From the NCBI GenBank assembly GCA_022451485.1, contig JAKUQS010000009.1:1-64000 (forward strand): a DNA stretch of 64,000 nt, given 5' to 3'. The first letter of the stretch is position 1; each line of letters opens with the position of its first letter. The stretch is from Gammaproteobacteria bacterium (GTDB taxonomy: Bacteria > Pseudomonadota > Gammaproteobacteria > Arenicellales > UBA868). A model generated the notes under the pieces. The model had not been told where the DNA came from. It searched no databases and was given only the letters and a program-made list of their open reading frames with translations. This document shows positions 25,850 through 35,059 of this stretch, one piece after another. The position numbers and the translations under genes were made by a program.

Positions 25850-27031
25850 ATGAGGAAAGTATTTCTGGCTTTGGCAGCGGCGACGTTGCTTAGCGGCCAC
25901 GCTGTAGCCGATGACGTTAAGATCGGAATTATTCTAGGTTTTACTGGGCCCATTGAATCGCTGACACCGGCCATGGCGGCAGGGGCTGAACTGGCGATAT
26001 CGGAAGTGAACGACAGTGGTTCCTTTATGGGCGGATCAAAAATCGGGGTGGTCCGTGGTGATTCCACCTGCATCGATTCTGCGGCTGCAACGGCCGCGGC
26101 CGAACGCCTAATTACGTCTGACAAAGTCAACGCCATCATGGGCGCCGACTGTTCAGGCGTCACGACGGCTATCCTACAAAATGTTGCTATGGCTAATGGC
26201 GTTGTCATGATCTCGCCCTCTGCCACATCGCCAGCACTGTCAACAGTTGCAGATAACGGGCTCTTTTTCCGGACAGCTCCGTCAGACGCTCGTCAGGGAC
26301 AGGTGGTCGCAGCCATATTAAAAGATCACGGTTACAAATCAGCAGCAATCACCTACACCAATAATGACTATGGCAAAGGTCTTGCCGACAGCATTGAAAC
26401 GAACTTCAAAAAGGTCGGTGGAAAAGTCACCATTAATGCCGCACATGAAGATGGCAAAGGTGACTACGGTGCCGAAGTCGCGGCATTAGCTCAGGCAGGT
26501 GGAGACATTCTGATCGTAGCGGGTTATCTTGATCAAGGTGGTAAAGGCATTATTCAGGCATCTCTCGACACAGGCGCATTTGACGTCTTCTACTTGCCCG
26601 ACGGCATGATTGGCGACAGTCTGCCAGCGGCCATTGGTGATGGTCTGAATGGATCAATTGGCGATGTGCCGGGAACGGATAGTCCGGGTGCAGCGACGTT
26701 TGAAAAAATGGCGACCGCAGCGGGTTTTAAATCCGGGCCCTTCTCACCAGAATCCTACGACGCTGCGGCATTAATAATCATGGCGATGCAGGCGGCCAAT
26801 TCAACTGACAGCCAGACGTTTAAAGCTAAGGTTATGTCTGTTGCTAACGCACCTGGTCAGAAAATCTTCCCCGGTGAGCTTGGCAAAGCACTCAAGATCA
26901 TTGCTGGCGGCGGCGACGTTGACTACGTTGGCGCATCTGCTGTGGAATTAATCGGTGCTGGCGAATCGGCTGGCAATTATCGAGAAATACTTGTTAAAGG
27001 CGGCAAGAACACAACCGTTCGTTTCCGCTAA
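25850..27031 (+). CDS. ABC transporter periplasmic substrate-binding protein, branched-chain amino-acid type
   Basis: 393 residues from an ATG with GGGGAGAA upstream. Residues 1-21 form a Sec signal peptide ending HAVA before DDVKIG. The mature protein is a peripla_BP_6 (Leu/Ile/Val-binding) type: VKIGIILGFTGPIESLTP at the N-terminus, then NAIMGADCSGVT and AAITYTNNDYGKG. The family binds amino acids, amides, urea or aromatic acids. The residues around the ligand do not show which. It heads a five-gene importer operon, and a strong hairpin sits between it and the ATPase genes. Confidence 0.9.
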   Translation: MRKVFLALAAATLLSGHAVADDVKIGIILGFTGPIESLTPAMAAGAELAISEVNDSGSFMGGSKIGVVRGDSTCIDSAAATAAAERLITSDKVNAIMGADCSGVTTAILQNVAMANGVVMISPSATSPALSTVADNGLFFRTAPSDARQGQVVAAILKDHGYKSAAITYTNNDYGKGLADSIETNFKKVGGKVTINAAHEDGKGDYGAEVAALAQAGGDILIVAGYLDQGGKGIIQASLDTGAFDVFYLPDGMIGDSLPAAIGDGLNGSIGDVPGTDSPGAATFEKMATAAGFKSGPFSPESYDAAALIIMAMQAANSTDSQTFKAKVMSVANAPGQKIFPGELGKALKIIAGGGDVDYVGASAVELIGAGESAGNYREILVKGGKNTTVRFR

Positions 27032-27042
27032 CCCACCCAAAG

Positions 27043-27070
27043 AAGCGGCCCGGGTATTCCCGGGCCGCTT
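27043..27070 (+). terminator. GC-rich hairpin between binding protein and ATPase genes (attenuator)
   Basis: Perfect 12-bp arms AAGCGGCCCGGG and CCCGGGCCGCTT around TATT, starting 11 bases after the binding-protein stop. No T-run follows, so it may act as a 3'-end stabiliser or partial terminator. Either would give more binding protein than membrane components. Confidence 0.75.
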
Positions 27071-27089
27071 CGCTTTCGACTCTGCCACC

Positions 27090-27869
27090 GTGATTGTTGT
27101 CGAACACCTCCATAAACAGTTTGGGGGCATTCACGCAGTCAACGATGTATCCCTAACGGTTGAGCAAGGCACCATTACCGGCCTCATCGGCCCCAATGGT
27201 GCGGGCAAAACCACCCTGTTTAATGTGATAGCGGGCGTTTATCCTCCGACCGCCGGCCACATCTATTTAGAAGACGAGGAAATTTCTGGCCTTAAACCCC
27301 ACCAACTCTTCGCTAAAGGGGTGTTACGCACCTTTCAGATTGCCCACGAATTTGCAACGCTAACGGTGCAGGAAAACCTCATGATGGTACCTGCGAACCA
27401 GCCGGGAGAACGACTCATTGATACGTGGCTTCGTCCCAGGACTGTGCAAGATCAAGAACTGGCTATACGAACAAAAGCAGATGAAGTCATCGACTTCCTT
27501 GAACTAACATCAGTCGCTAACGAATTTGCGGGCAACCTCTCCGGGGGCCAGAAAAAGCTACTCGAGCTAGGTCGAGCCATGATGGGGCAAGCCAAAATCG
27601 TCTTTCTCGACGAAGTTGGTGCCGGCGTAAACCGAACACTCCTCAACAGGATTGCTGATGCAATCTTGCGACTCAATCAGGAACAAGGATATACCTTCTT
27701 CATGATCGAGCATGATATGGAGTTCATCAGCAAATTGTGTGATCCGGTCATCGTCATGGCCGAAGGTGGAGTACTGACAACGGGTTCCGCGCAGGAGGTT
27801 ATGGCCAATGAGTCCGTTATAGAGTCTTATCTTGGCGCTGGCCATAAAACACGTAACACACATCAATGA
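27090..27869 (+). CDS. ABC transporter ATPase, LivG-like
   Basis: 259 residues from GTG, chosen because family members start just before the VEHLHKQFGG motif; the open frame extends further upstream through the hairpin but that part is unrelated. Walker A is GPNGAGKTT, the signature is NLSGGQKKLLELGRAMM, and Walker B is IVFLDEVGAGV. VGAGVN replaces the usual EPxAGL after Walker B, so the catalytic Glu position reads Asp-Glu-Val rather than Asp-Glu-Pro. It energises import together with LivF-like protein. It overlaps the next gene by four bases (ATGA). Confidence 0.87.
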   Translation: MIVVEHLHKQFGGIHAVNDVSLTVEQGTITGLIGPNGAGKTTLFNVIAGVYPPTAGHIYLEDEEISGLKPHQLFAKGVLRTFQIAHEFATLTVQENLMMVPANQPGERLIDTWLRPRTVQDQELAIRTKADEVIDFLELTSVANEFAGNLSGGQKKLLELGRAMMGQAKIVFLDEVGAGVNRTLLNRIADAILRLNQEQGYTFFMIEHDMEFISKLCDPVIVMAEGGVLTTGSAQEVMANESVIESYLGAGHKTRNTHQ

Positions 27870-28570
27870 GTTTTCTAATTGGCAAGGAAATGTCTGCAGG
27901 CTATGGAGGCACAGACATCCTTCACGCCTGCACCATTGGGGTGGAGCAAGGCGAAATCGCGGTTGTGGTGGGCCCAAACGGCGCCGGTAAATCCACCGCG
28001 ATGAAGGCGGTGTTCGGCATGCTCCCTTTGCGCAGGGGAAGCGTTTGGATGGGCGACAGAGACATCACCCACTTGAAACCACAAGAGCGAGTACGAAACG
28101 GAATGGGCTTCGTTCCTCAGAACAACAATGTCTTTACCTCGCTCACGGTAAAAGAAAACCTAGAGATGGGCGCCTTTATTCGGCAGGATGACTTCTCCGA
28201 CACCCTAACCCAGGTCTTTGATCTCTTTCCGATCCTAAAAGAGAAACGCAGCCAAGCAGCCGGAGAGCTCTCAGGAGGACAACGCCAACAGGTAGCGGTA
28301 GGCCGCGCGCTGATGACCCAACCTCAGGTTTTGATGTTGGATGAACCGACCGCCGGCGTGTCGCCCATCGTGATGGACGAACTGTTTGATCGGATTATTG
28401 AAATAGCCCGATCGGGCATTGCCATCCTGATGGTAGAACAAAACGCCAAACAAGCCCTTAGCATCGCGGACAAGGGGTACGTTCTGGTACAGGGCAGCAA
28501 TCGATATACCGATACGGGTAACGCATTACTGGCAAACCCAAACGTGCGTAAAGCATTTCTTGGCGGCTAG
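27866..28570 (+). CDS. ABC transporter ATPase, LivF-like
   Basis: 234 residues. Walker A GPNGAGKST, signature ELSGGQRQQVAVGRALM, Walker B VLMLDEPTAG, and the His-switch region replaced by VEQNAKQAL as is normal for LivF. The N-terminus LIGKEMSAGYGGTDIL fits the family. The ATG overlaps the TGA of the LivG-like gene, implying coupled translation. It overlaps the permease start by about 11 bases. Confidence 0.9.
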   Translation: MSFLIGKEMSAGYGGTDILHACTIGVEQGEIAVVVGPNGAGKSTAMKAVFGMLPLRRGSVWMGDRDITHLKPQERVRNGMGFVPQNNNVFTSLTVKENLEMGAFIRQDDFSDTLTQVFDLFPILKEKRSQAAGELSGGQRQQVAVGRALMTQPQVLMLDEPTAGVSPIVMDELFDRIIEIARSGIAILMVEQNAKQALSIADKGYVLVQGSNRYTDTGNALLANPNVRKAFLGG

Positions 28571-29588
28571 TGAAGTGACAGATTTTCTTAACGCACTCGT
28601 ACTGATGGGTAACTTTGCCATCGTTCCAGGACTGGCCTACGGAAGCCAGCTGGCGCTGGGCGCGCTTGGCGTCACCCTGGTTTACGGGGTACTACGGTTC
28701 TCAAATTTTGCCCATGGTGAGATTATGTCGTTCGGTGCGATGGTGACGATACTGGTAACCTGGGCACTGCAAGCACGGGGCATTAGCTTAGGTGGACTGC
28801 CAACGGCACTCTTGGCCCTGCCGGTAGGCATTGCAATCACGATTGGGCTGTGCCTGGTGACTGATCGATTGGTATATCGTTATTACCGGCAAGAAAGGAC
28901 ACAGCCGGTCACTTATCTCATCGTTTCCGTCGGTGTAATGTTCTTTCTCGGCGGCCTGATTCGCTTCATCATCGGCCCAAGCGATCAGGTATTTAACGAC
29001 GGCACCCGTTTCATCATGAAAGCTGGCGCCTTCAAGGCGATGACAGGTCTCGATCAAGGTCTTGCCATCAAAACCTCACAAAGCATTACCGTGATCAGTG
29101 CGGTGATCATTGTATGCGTTTTGTTCTGGTTTCTTAATAAGACTCGGGCCGGAAAATCAATGCGTGCCTATTCCGATAATGAAGACCTGGCACTGCTTTC
29201 AGGAATCAACCCGGAGCGCGTGGTCATGATTACCTGGATCATCACTGGTGCCCTGGCATGTATTGCGGGAACGCTCTATGGCTTGGACAAAAGTTATAAG
29301 CCATTTACGTTTCTTCAATTACTGTTGCCGATTTTTGCCTCTGCTATCGTCGGCGGAATTGGCAATCCTTTTGGAGCAATTGCAGGTGGGTTCGTTATTG
29401 CTTTTTCCGAATTATTCGTGACGTTCGCATACAAGAAAGTGTTGGCCTATCTACTACCCATTGGATTTGCACCCGAAGGACTTGTTCAACTTCTATCCAC
29501 CGACTACAAATTTTCGGTCTCTTTCATGATCCTGGTCATAGTGCTCCTGATAAAACCGACCGGGTTATTCAGTGGGCGAACGTTATGA
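28560..29588 (+). CDS. ABC transporter inner-membrane permease, LivH-like
   Basis: 342 residues, with about eight hydrophobic segments. GSQLALGALGVTLVYGVLRFSNFAHGEIMSFGA is the LivH N-terminal signature in outline, and SAIVGGIGNPFGAIAGGFVIAFSE the C-terminal one. The start is TTG at 28560 overlapping the ATPase gene; a GTG five codons later is an alternative. With the LivM-like partner it forms the import channel. Confidence 0.86.
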   Translation: MAASEVTDFLNALVLMGNFAIVPGLAYGSQLALGALGVTLVYGVLRFSNFAHGEIMSFGAMVTILVTWALQARGISLGGLPTALLALPVGIAITIGLCLVTDRLVYRYYRQERTQPVTYLIVSVGVMFFLGGLIRFIIGPSDQVFNDGTRFIMKAGAFKAMTGLDQGLAIKTSQSITVISAVIIVCVLFWFLNKTRAGKSMRAYSDNEDLALLSGINPERVVMITWIITGALACIAGTLYGLDKSYKPFTFLQLLLPIFASAIVGGIGNPFGAIAGGFVIAFSELFVTFAYKKVLAYLLPIGFAPEGLVQLLSTDYKFSVSFMILVIVLLIKPTGLFSGRTL

Positions 29589-30898
29589 CCCCTCGAGTAA
29601 AACATTTTTCGCTGTTTGGCGCGATGGGTCTGCTACTGATCATGGTGGGTACGTTACAAAGTTGGAACGTCGCATTGACGATTCTCAATCTCTGCCTCAT
29701 TTCCGCCATCATGACCCTCGGAGTCAATATTCAATGGGGATATGCCGGTCTCTTCAACGCCGGCGTGATGGGTTTTACAGCGCTTGGAGGACTTGCCGCA
29801 ATCGTCGTCTCCGTGCCACCGGTGCCGGAAGCTTGGCAAGCAGGCGGAAGCCGCACGATGCTTGGCCTGTGCTTCGGCGGCATCTCGATTGGGATAGCAG
29901 TAGTTACTTGGCTTAAAACGGCGAATTGGGGAAAAAGCCGCTACTGGTTGACCGGCGCAGTGGTCGCCGCCGGCTATGCAATCATGCGAGTGACTGTCGA
30001 TCCGGGAATCGCGGCTATCGAAGCGGTCGAACCGGCTAAAACGGGCTTTCTTGGCGGATTTGGACTTCCAATTTTGTTTGCATGGCTAGTTGGTGGCGCT
30101 TTCGCCGCAGGTGCCGCCTGGGTAGTAGGAAAAATCGCGCTCGGATTGCGATCAGATTACCTCGCCATCGCAACCCTCGGCATCTCCGAGATCATCATCT
30201 ATTTCCTAAAAAACGAAGATTGGTTAACGCGGGGTGTCAAAAATGTGAACGGATTACCACGACCTGTACCCTATGAAATAGATCTTCAGGGTGCGATCTG
30301 GATTCAGACATGGGCAGAACGACTCGGTATACCCGTGATAGAGGCATCATCTATCGTCGTAAAATTGAGTTATGCGGCACTCTTCCTCAGCGTACTGCTG
30401 GTTGTCTTTTGGTTATCCGAGACCGCGCTAAAATCTCCTTGGGGCCGGATGATGCGTGCCATTCGCGATAACGAAGTTGCTGCCAGCGCCATGGGGAAAG
30501 ACATCACTTGGCGGCATCTCCAGGTGTTTGTCCTAGGATCCGCCGTTGTCGGCATAGCCGGCGCCATGTTGACAACGCTTGACGGGCAATTCACGCCCGC
30601 ATCTTACCAACCACTGCGATTTACTTTTCTCATCTGGGTTATGGTGATCGTGGGGGGATCAGGTAATAATCTTGGCGCAGTCATCGGTGGTTTCATTATC
30701 TGGTTTTTCTGGATCGAAGCGGAGCCAATCGGTCTTGCGTTGATGGATCTGATCACAGCCGGCATGGGCAACGACAGTGCGCTCCGTCACCACTTGATGG
30801 AAAATGCCGCGCATATGCGGCTGATGACGATGGGCCTCGTCCTGTTGCTAGCACTTCGATTCGCACCCCAAGGACTCATCCCGGAAGGAAAACGGTAA
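29585..30898 (+). CDS. ABC transporter inner-membrane permease, LivM-like
   Basis: 437 residues, longer than the usual 320-360. QWGYAGLFNAGVMGFTALGG is the LivM motif, and RSDYLAIATLGISEII and GRMMRAIRDNEVAA are further landmarks. The extra length lies between residues ~85 and ~170, a hydrophobic insert with two or three added membrane spans or a periplasmic loop. Translation is coupled by ATGA overlap with LivH. The last stretch LRFAPQGLIPEGKR is typical. Confidence 0.87.
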   Translation: MTPRVKHFSLFGAMGLLLIMVGTLQSWNVALTILNLCLISAIMTLGVNIQWGYAGLFNAGVMGFTALGGLAAIVVSVPPVPEAWQAGGSRTMLGLCFGGISIGIAVVTWLKTANWGKSRYWLTGAVVAAGYAIMRVTVDPGIAAIEAVEPAKTGFLGGFGLPILFAWLVGGAFAAGAAWVVGKIALGLRSDYLAIATLGISEIIIYFLKNEDWLTRGVKNVNGLPRPVPYEIDLQGAIWIQTWAERLGIPVIEASSIVVKLSYAALFLSVLLVVFWLSETALKSPWGRMMRAIRDNEVAASAMGKDITWRHLQVFVLGSAVVGIAGAMLTTLDGQFTPASYQPLRFTFLIWVMVIVGGSGNNLGAVIGGFIIWFFWIEAEPIGLALMDLITAGMGNDSALRHHLMENAAHMRLMTMGLVLLLALRFAPQGLIPEGKR

Positions 30899-30998
30899 CA
30901 AGGCCGACATTGATCTGCCCGCGACCGACCCACAGCCACCTCTTGCCTGATAATTGTTGGTTAAATACACCGTAGACCACTGAACTCATACCAAACCG

Positions 30999-32045
30999 AT
31001 GAAATTCCACCTCGCCATTAATATGGAACGCCTCTCTCCAGAGGTCGACATGGCTGCCGTCGAGCGTCACACCCTAGATATGGTGAAAATGGCCGACGAC
31101 GGCGGCTTTTATATTGTCTGGGCCGCCGAACATCACGCACTTGAAATGACTATTGCGCCCAACCCTTTTCAAATACTGACCTGGTGGGCCGCACACACTT
31201 CACAAATCCGCCTAGGCACCGGCGTTGTCGTCGCGCCGTACTGGCACCCGATTGACGTTGCTGGCGAAGCCGCCCTACTCGATATCTATAGCGATGGCCG
31301 ACTTGAGTTTGGAATTGGCTCCGGCGCCTATCAAAGAGAATTCGATCGCATGCATCCCGGCCTTAAACAGTCAGAAGGTTACCGCTACATGCAGGAAATG
31401 CTGCCCGCAGTAAAAGCACTGTGGGCCGGGGACTATGCTCACGAGGGCGAATTCTGGTCATTTCCAACTGCCACCTCGGTCCCTAAACCTTTACAACAAC
31501 CCCACCCACCGGTGTGGATTGCCGCACGAGCCCCCGTCACCTATGACTACGCAGTAAAACACAACTGTAATATCATGTCCTGGCCGATTACACGGCCGAT
31601 GAATGAAGTCGAGACTTATCTGCAGCGTCTTGAAACCGCACTCGAGGAGAACCCTGGCAAAGCGCGACCCACGTTTTCGACCATGCGCCATACCTGTGTC
31701 TACGATTCAGTAGATCAATGGACAGTTCCAGTAGAGGCCGCGATAAGACAGCTAGGGCAGTTTGAAAATCTGTTCAAGAATATGGGTGGGGTCGAGAACG
31801 GCTTCCCAGCAGCGATTGATCTTGCGTCCGTAGCAAACCGGGATGAATATGACCGACAGATGCTGCACGATAATCTACTCTTCGGTACACCAGATGAGGT
31901 CATCCAAAAACTAAACCAATACAAGGACCTGGGCGTCGATCACTTCATCTATTACGCAAGTCTGGGTCTGGGCTTCAAACAACAAAAACGCTCACTAGAA
32001 CTCTTTATAGAAAAGGTCATCCCCGAGTTTGACAACGCCGAATGA
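30999..32045 (+). CDS. LLM-class flavin-dependent oxidoreductase
   Basis: 348 residues of the bacterial-luciferase-like barrel. WAAEHHALEM at about 41-50 is the luciferase-like motif, and IRLGTGVVVAPYWHPID, GRLEFGIGSGAYQREFDRM and FGTPDEVIQKLNQYKDLGV follow in order. It should use reduced FMN and O2, needing a separate flavin reductase. It starts 100 bases after the ABC importer on the same strand, so the transported compound may be its substrate. It is not close enough to RutA to call pyrimidine oxygenase. Confidence 0.85.
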   Translation: MKFHLAINMERLSPEVDMAAVERHTLDMVKMADDGGFYIVWAAEHHALEMTIAPNPFQILTWWAAHTSQIRLGTGVVVAPYWHPIDVAGEAALLDIYSDGRLEFGIGSGAYQREFDRMHPGLKQSEGYRYMQEMLPAVKALWAGDYAHEGEFWSFPTATSVPKPLQQPHPPVWIAARAPVTYDYAVKHNCNIMSWPITRPMNEVETYLQRLETALEENPGKARPTFSTMRHTCVYDSVDQWTVPVEAAIRQLGQFENLFKNMGGVENGFPAAIDLASVANRDEYDRQMLHDNLLFGTPDEVIQKLNQYKDLGVDHFIYYASLGLGFKQQKRSLELFIEKVIPEFDNAE

Positions 32046-32087
32046 CACTATGCAGATGTCGCTACACGCTACGGGGCAAACACCGCT

Positions 32088-32837
32088 TCAGCGTCCACCA
32101 CTCACCTCCAAAATAGCACCGGCGCAGTACGCGGCTTCGTCACCTAACAGCCACACAATAGCGGATGCGACCTCCTCTGGTTCCGCCGCCCGCCCTATAG
32201 GAATCGATGGCGCATTGCGGTGCGCTCGCTCCGGATCCCCTGCTGCTGCATGCAATTCAGTATTAATCATGCCGGGGGCAACTGCATTCACCCGCACGCC
32301 ATCGGCGGCTACTTCACGCGCAAGCCCAACGGTCCAAACATCGACAGCACCCTTGGACGCGGCATAGTGAACAAATTCATTAGCGCCTCCGATGCGCGGT
32401 GAAATTGACGACACATTAACGATCACTCCACCAGCGCCGCCGCGCTTGGTGGACATCCGTCGAACGGCTTCTCTCGAGCAAATCATCGTCGCCAACACAT
32501 TCAGTTCTAGCACCGATTTCATCGCTTCGCTGGACATATCCTCGACACGAGTGATCTTACCTGTCGTGCCAGCGTTATTCACAAGTGCCGTGATGGCGCC
32601 GAGCTCATCTTCTGCCTGCTTAAACAAGCGCATAATATTCACTTCCTGAGCAACGTCTGCCTGGATGGCAATGGCTTTTCTTCCGCACTCGCGAATCTCG
32701 TTAACCACTTGGGTAGCCGCGTCTCGATCGGTAACATAGTTGACCGCAATATCCCACCCAGCCTTCGCGGCCGCAATTGCCGTGGCAGCGCCAATACCCC
32801 GGCTTGCCCCGGTAACAATGCAAAGGCCACGGGTCAT
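32088..32837 (-). CDS. Short-chain dehydrogenase/reductase (SDR)
   Basis: 249 residues of a classical SDR. The cofactor motif TGASRGIGAATA is at 9-20, then NNAGTTG, and the catalytic Tyr and Lys are in YAASKGAVD with Ser in VSSISPR before it. PGMINTEL follows. The dinucleotide-binding end of strand 2 points to NADP or NAD without a clear choice. Its ATG overlaps the stop of the M20 hydrolase gene, so the two are co-transcribed. It is convergent to the LLM gene. Confidence 0.88.
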   Translation of the reverse strand: MTRGLCIVTGASRGIGAATAIAAAKAGWDIAVNYVTDRDAATQVVNEIRECGRKAIAIQADVAQEVNIMRLFKQAEDELGAITALVNNAGTTGKITRVEDMSSEAMKSVLELNVLATMICSREAVRRMSTKRGGAGGVIVNVSSISPRIGGANEFVHYAASKGAVDVWTVGLAREVAADGVRVNAVAPGMINTELHAAAGDPERAHRNAPSIPIGRAAEPEEVASAIVWLLGDEAAYCAGAILEVSGGR

Positions 32838-34072
32838 GATTCCACAACTCCTGAGCGTTCCACCATCGCGTTGAGCAGTACATTACAACCCGCTTCAAGA
32901 TGTTCAGGTTTAGCGCTCTCCGCCTCATTGTGACTAAGACCGCCCGCACAGGGGACAAATATCATCGCGGTCGGTGCGACGGAACAGACCTGACAGGCAT
33001 CGTGACCCGCACCCGAGACGATGTCCTGGTGAGAATACCCAAGCGTCGCAGCCGCCTCCCGAACTGACGCAATGCAATCGGTGTCGAAAACCACCGGGGG
33101 CTTGTACCAAATATCATCGACATTGATCACCACATTGCGCGCCTCGGCAATCGTCGCCGCACTATCTCTGAGCACAGCATCCATTTCGGTCATCATCTGA
33201 GCGTCCGGATGCCGCATATCCACTCGAAGTTCAACGTGGCCGGCAATCGTGTTTTGCGAATTGGGACTAACCGTCAAAGCCCCCACCGTGCCAACTGCTT
33301 GCGGCGACCTTTCCCGCGCAATGTGATCCACTGATTCAATTAATGCCGCCGCCGCAACGACCGCGTCCCGTCGACCGGCCATGGGTGTCGACCCGGCATG
33401 AGCATCCTGGCCCGTAATCGACACCGTATACCAGCGCGTTCCCTGCGCGCCGGTAACCACGCCAATCGTATCGTCGGCTTGTTCCAGTATCGGTCCCTGT
33501 TCAATATGAGCCTCAAACAAAGCACCGAGTGCATGCTCTCCACAGGGTCGATCACCCGCATAACCGATGCGTTCAAGTTCGGCACCCATGGTGACACCCG
33601 TCTCATCGGTGCACCCGAGCGCATAATCCAATTCAAAAAGACCAGCGTAAACACCGGAAGCGACCATGGCAGGCGCAAAACGGCAACCCTCTTCATTGGT
33701 CCAGACAATTACCTCGATCGCCGCCTCGGTCTCGACGTGGTGATCGTTCAACGACCGAATGACTTCCAGACCGGCTAGCACACCATAAACTCCATCAAAT
33801 CGCCCGCCGTGAGGCTGCGTATCCAAGTGGCTGCCAGTCGCAACGGGGAGTTGATTGGAACGACCCGCCCGAGTGGCAAAGATATTTCCCATACGATCAA
33901 TCTCTATTGAACAACCCGCTTCCTTGCACCAATCAATAAAAAGATCCCGACCGAGCTTGTCTTCATCTGACAAGGCGAGTCGACACGATCCGCCATTTTC
34001 GGTCGCACCGATTTCAGCCATTTGCATCAGGCTATCCCACAAACGTTCTCGATTTACCCGTAACGCGTTCAT
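32834..34072 (-). CDS. M20-family Zn amidohydrolase (allantoate/N-carbamoyl-amino-acid hydrolase-like)
   Basis: 412 residues. Metal ligands are in ATGSHLDTQPHGGRFDGVYG (His and bridging Asp), WTNEEGCRFAPAM (Glu-Glu), FEAHIEQGP (His) and a C-terminal SGAGHDA (His). This set and length match the allantoate amidohydrolase, beta-ureidopropionase and N-carbamoyl-L-amino-acid hydrolase group. These cleave a carbamoyl or ureido amide. No hydantoinase adjoins. It precedes the SDR in a two-gene unit, with MaoC 32 bases upstream, likely in the same transcript. Confidence 0.87.
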   Translation of the reverse strand: MNALRVNRERLWDSLMQMAEIGATENGGSCRLALSDEDKLGRDLFIDWCKEAGCSIEIDRMGNIFATRAGRSNQLPVATGSHLDTQPHGGRFDGVYGVLAGLEVIRSLNDHHVETEAAIEVIVWTNEEGCRFAPAMVASGVYAGLFELDYALGCTDETGVTMGAELERIGYAGDRPCGEHALGALFEAHIEQGPILEQADDTIGVVTGAQGTRWYTVSITGQDAHAGSTPMAGRRDAVVAAAALIESVDHIARERSPQAVGTVGALTVSPNSQNTIAGHVELRVDMRHPDAQMMTEMDAVLRDSAATIAEARNVVINVDDIWYKPPVVFDTDCIASVREAAATLGYSHQDIVSGAGHDACQVCSVAPTAMIFVPCAGGLSHNEAESAKPEHLEAGCNVLLNAMVERSGVVES

Positions 34073-34104
34073 TGTCTTATCTACCTTATATCTCGTTGTA
34101 CGCC

Positions 34105-34587
34105 CTACCCAACCGTGCTTCGGCGCAGGAAAAAATTAGCAGACACCAATCCCATCACTTCCACCCCTTTTTGATTAAAAGTACGGACCTTGGAACGCAC
34201 AATACCGCGATCCGGTTTTGATTGGGAAATCCGTGTCTCAAGCACTTCAACTGTTACATTTAGAGTGTCCCCTGGGCGCACTGGCGAAGGCCAACGTAGT
34301 GTTTCGATACCGGGAGACCCCAAACTTGCCACTGTTGAGACATAATTCTCTACCAGCAACCGCATTGTCAACGCACCAGTATGCCAACCGCTTGCGATCA
34401 GACCAGCATAAATAGAATGCCTAGCCTCAACGGGATCAATATGAAACGGTTGCGGGTCATAACGCTGCGCAAATTCAATGATTTCGCTCTCCAATACTAA
34501 TCGCTGCCCACAATCATAAGTAGAATCGGCCTCGTAATCTTCGAAATAACGCTCTCCGATGGGAATCACAAACTCTTTGAACTTCAC
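34105..34587 (-). CDS. MaoC-like hot-dog dehydratase
   Basis: 160 residues from a GTG with GGGGG just upstream. The hydratase-2 motif appears as YDPQPFHIDPVEARHSIYAGLIASGWHT in outline: the catalytic Asp is in YDPQ and His in FHID. LRWPSPVRPGDTLNVTVEV is the other family hallmark. It hydrates or dehydrates an acyl-CoA thioester. It is the first gene of the M20-SDR run. Confidence 0.85.
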   Translation of the reverse strand: MKFKEFVIPIGERYFEDYEADSTYDCGQRLVLESEIIEFAQRYDPQPFHIDPVEARHSIYAGLIASGWHTGALTMRLLVENYVSTVASLGSPGIETLRWPSPVRPGDTLNVTVEVLETRISQSKPDRGIVRSKVRTFNQKGVEVMGLVSANFFLRRSTVG

Positions 34588-34683
34588 ACAACCCCCTTCT
34601 GCTCATCAATACTTGATCAAATCCAAGTATATCCGCGTCTAATTATCTAGATAGCGGTCAAACCCAGTCATAAAGGATTACCT

Positions 34684-35007
34684 ATGTTGGAAGAACAACT
34701 TCAGTCACTTGCAGATAAAATGGCTCGAAACGACCCCCTCACCGTCGATGAAACTGCGAGCATTGCCGCCATCCTGCAGATTCTTGCCCACGGCTTCGAT
34801 CCCCGCTCTTACTTCACACCTGACCAGGATCAGACATTTCCTCGCGTAGCCGCTGACATCGCACTCTACGCCCGAATTGAACAGGCACGAGCACATTCTA
34901 CGCAAGCGAAGGCGCTAGAAACCACCGCCAATCAAGCCGGAATCAGCATTACCACGGCTAAACGTGTTTATGAGCGGGTCCGTAACACTTATTTTGAAGC
35001 AAAGTAA
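34684..35007 (+). CDS. Conserved-looking hypothetical protein, 107 residues
   Basis: ATG with AAGGAT six bases upstream, with good codon composition. It is charged, mostly helical and soluble. The C-terminal ETTANQAGISITTAKRVYERV has helix-turn-helix-like character, so DNA binding is possible but unproven. Not recognised. It is divergent from the MaoC gene (96-base spacer), so it could regulate that unit, and convergent to the TgpA-like gene. Confidence 0.6.
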   Translation: MLEEQLQSLADKMARNDPLTVDETASIAAILQILAHGFDPRSYFTPDQDQTFPRVAADIALYARIEQARAHSTQAKALETTANQAGISITTAKRVYERVRNTYFEAK

Positions 35008-35059
35008 TGCGTGCATGATGCAGACCCACGGACACGCCAGCAAAGAGAGTCGCTATGCA

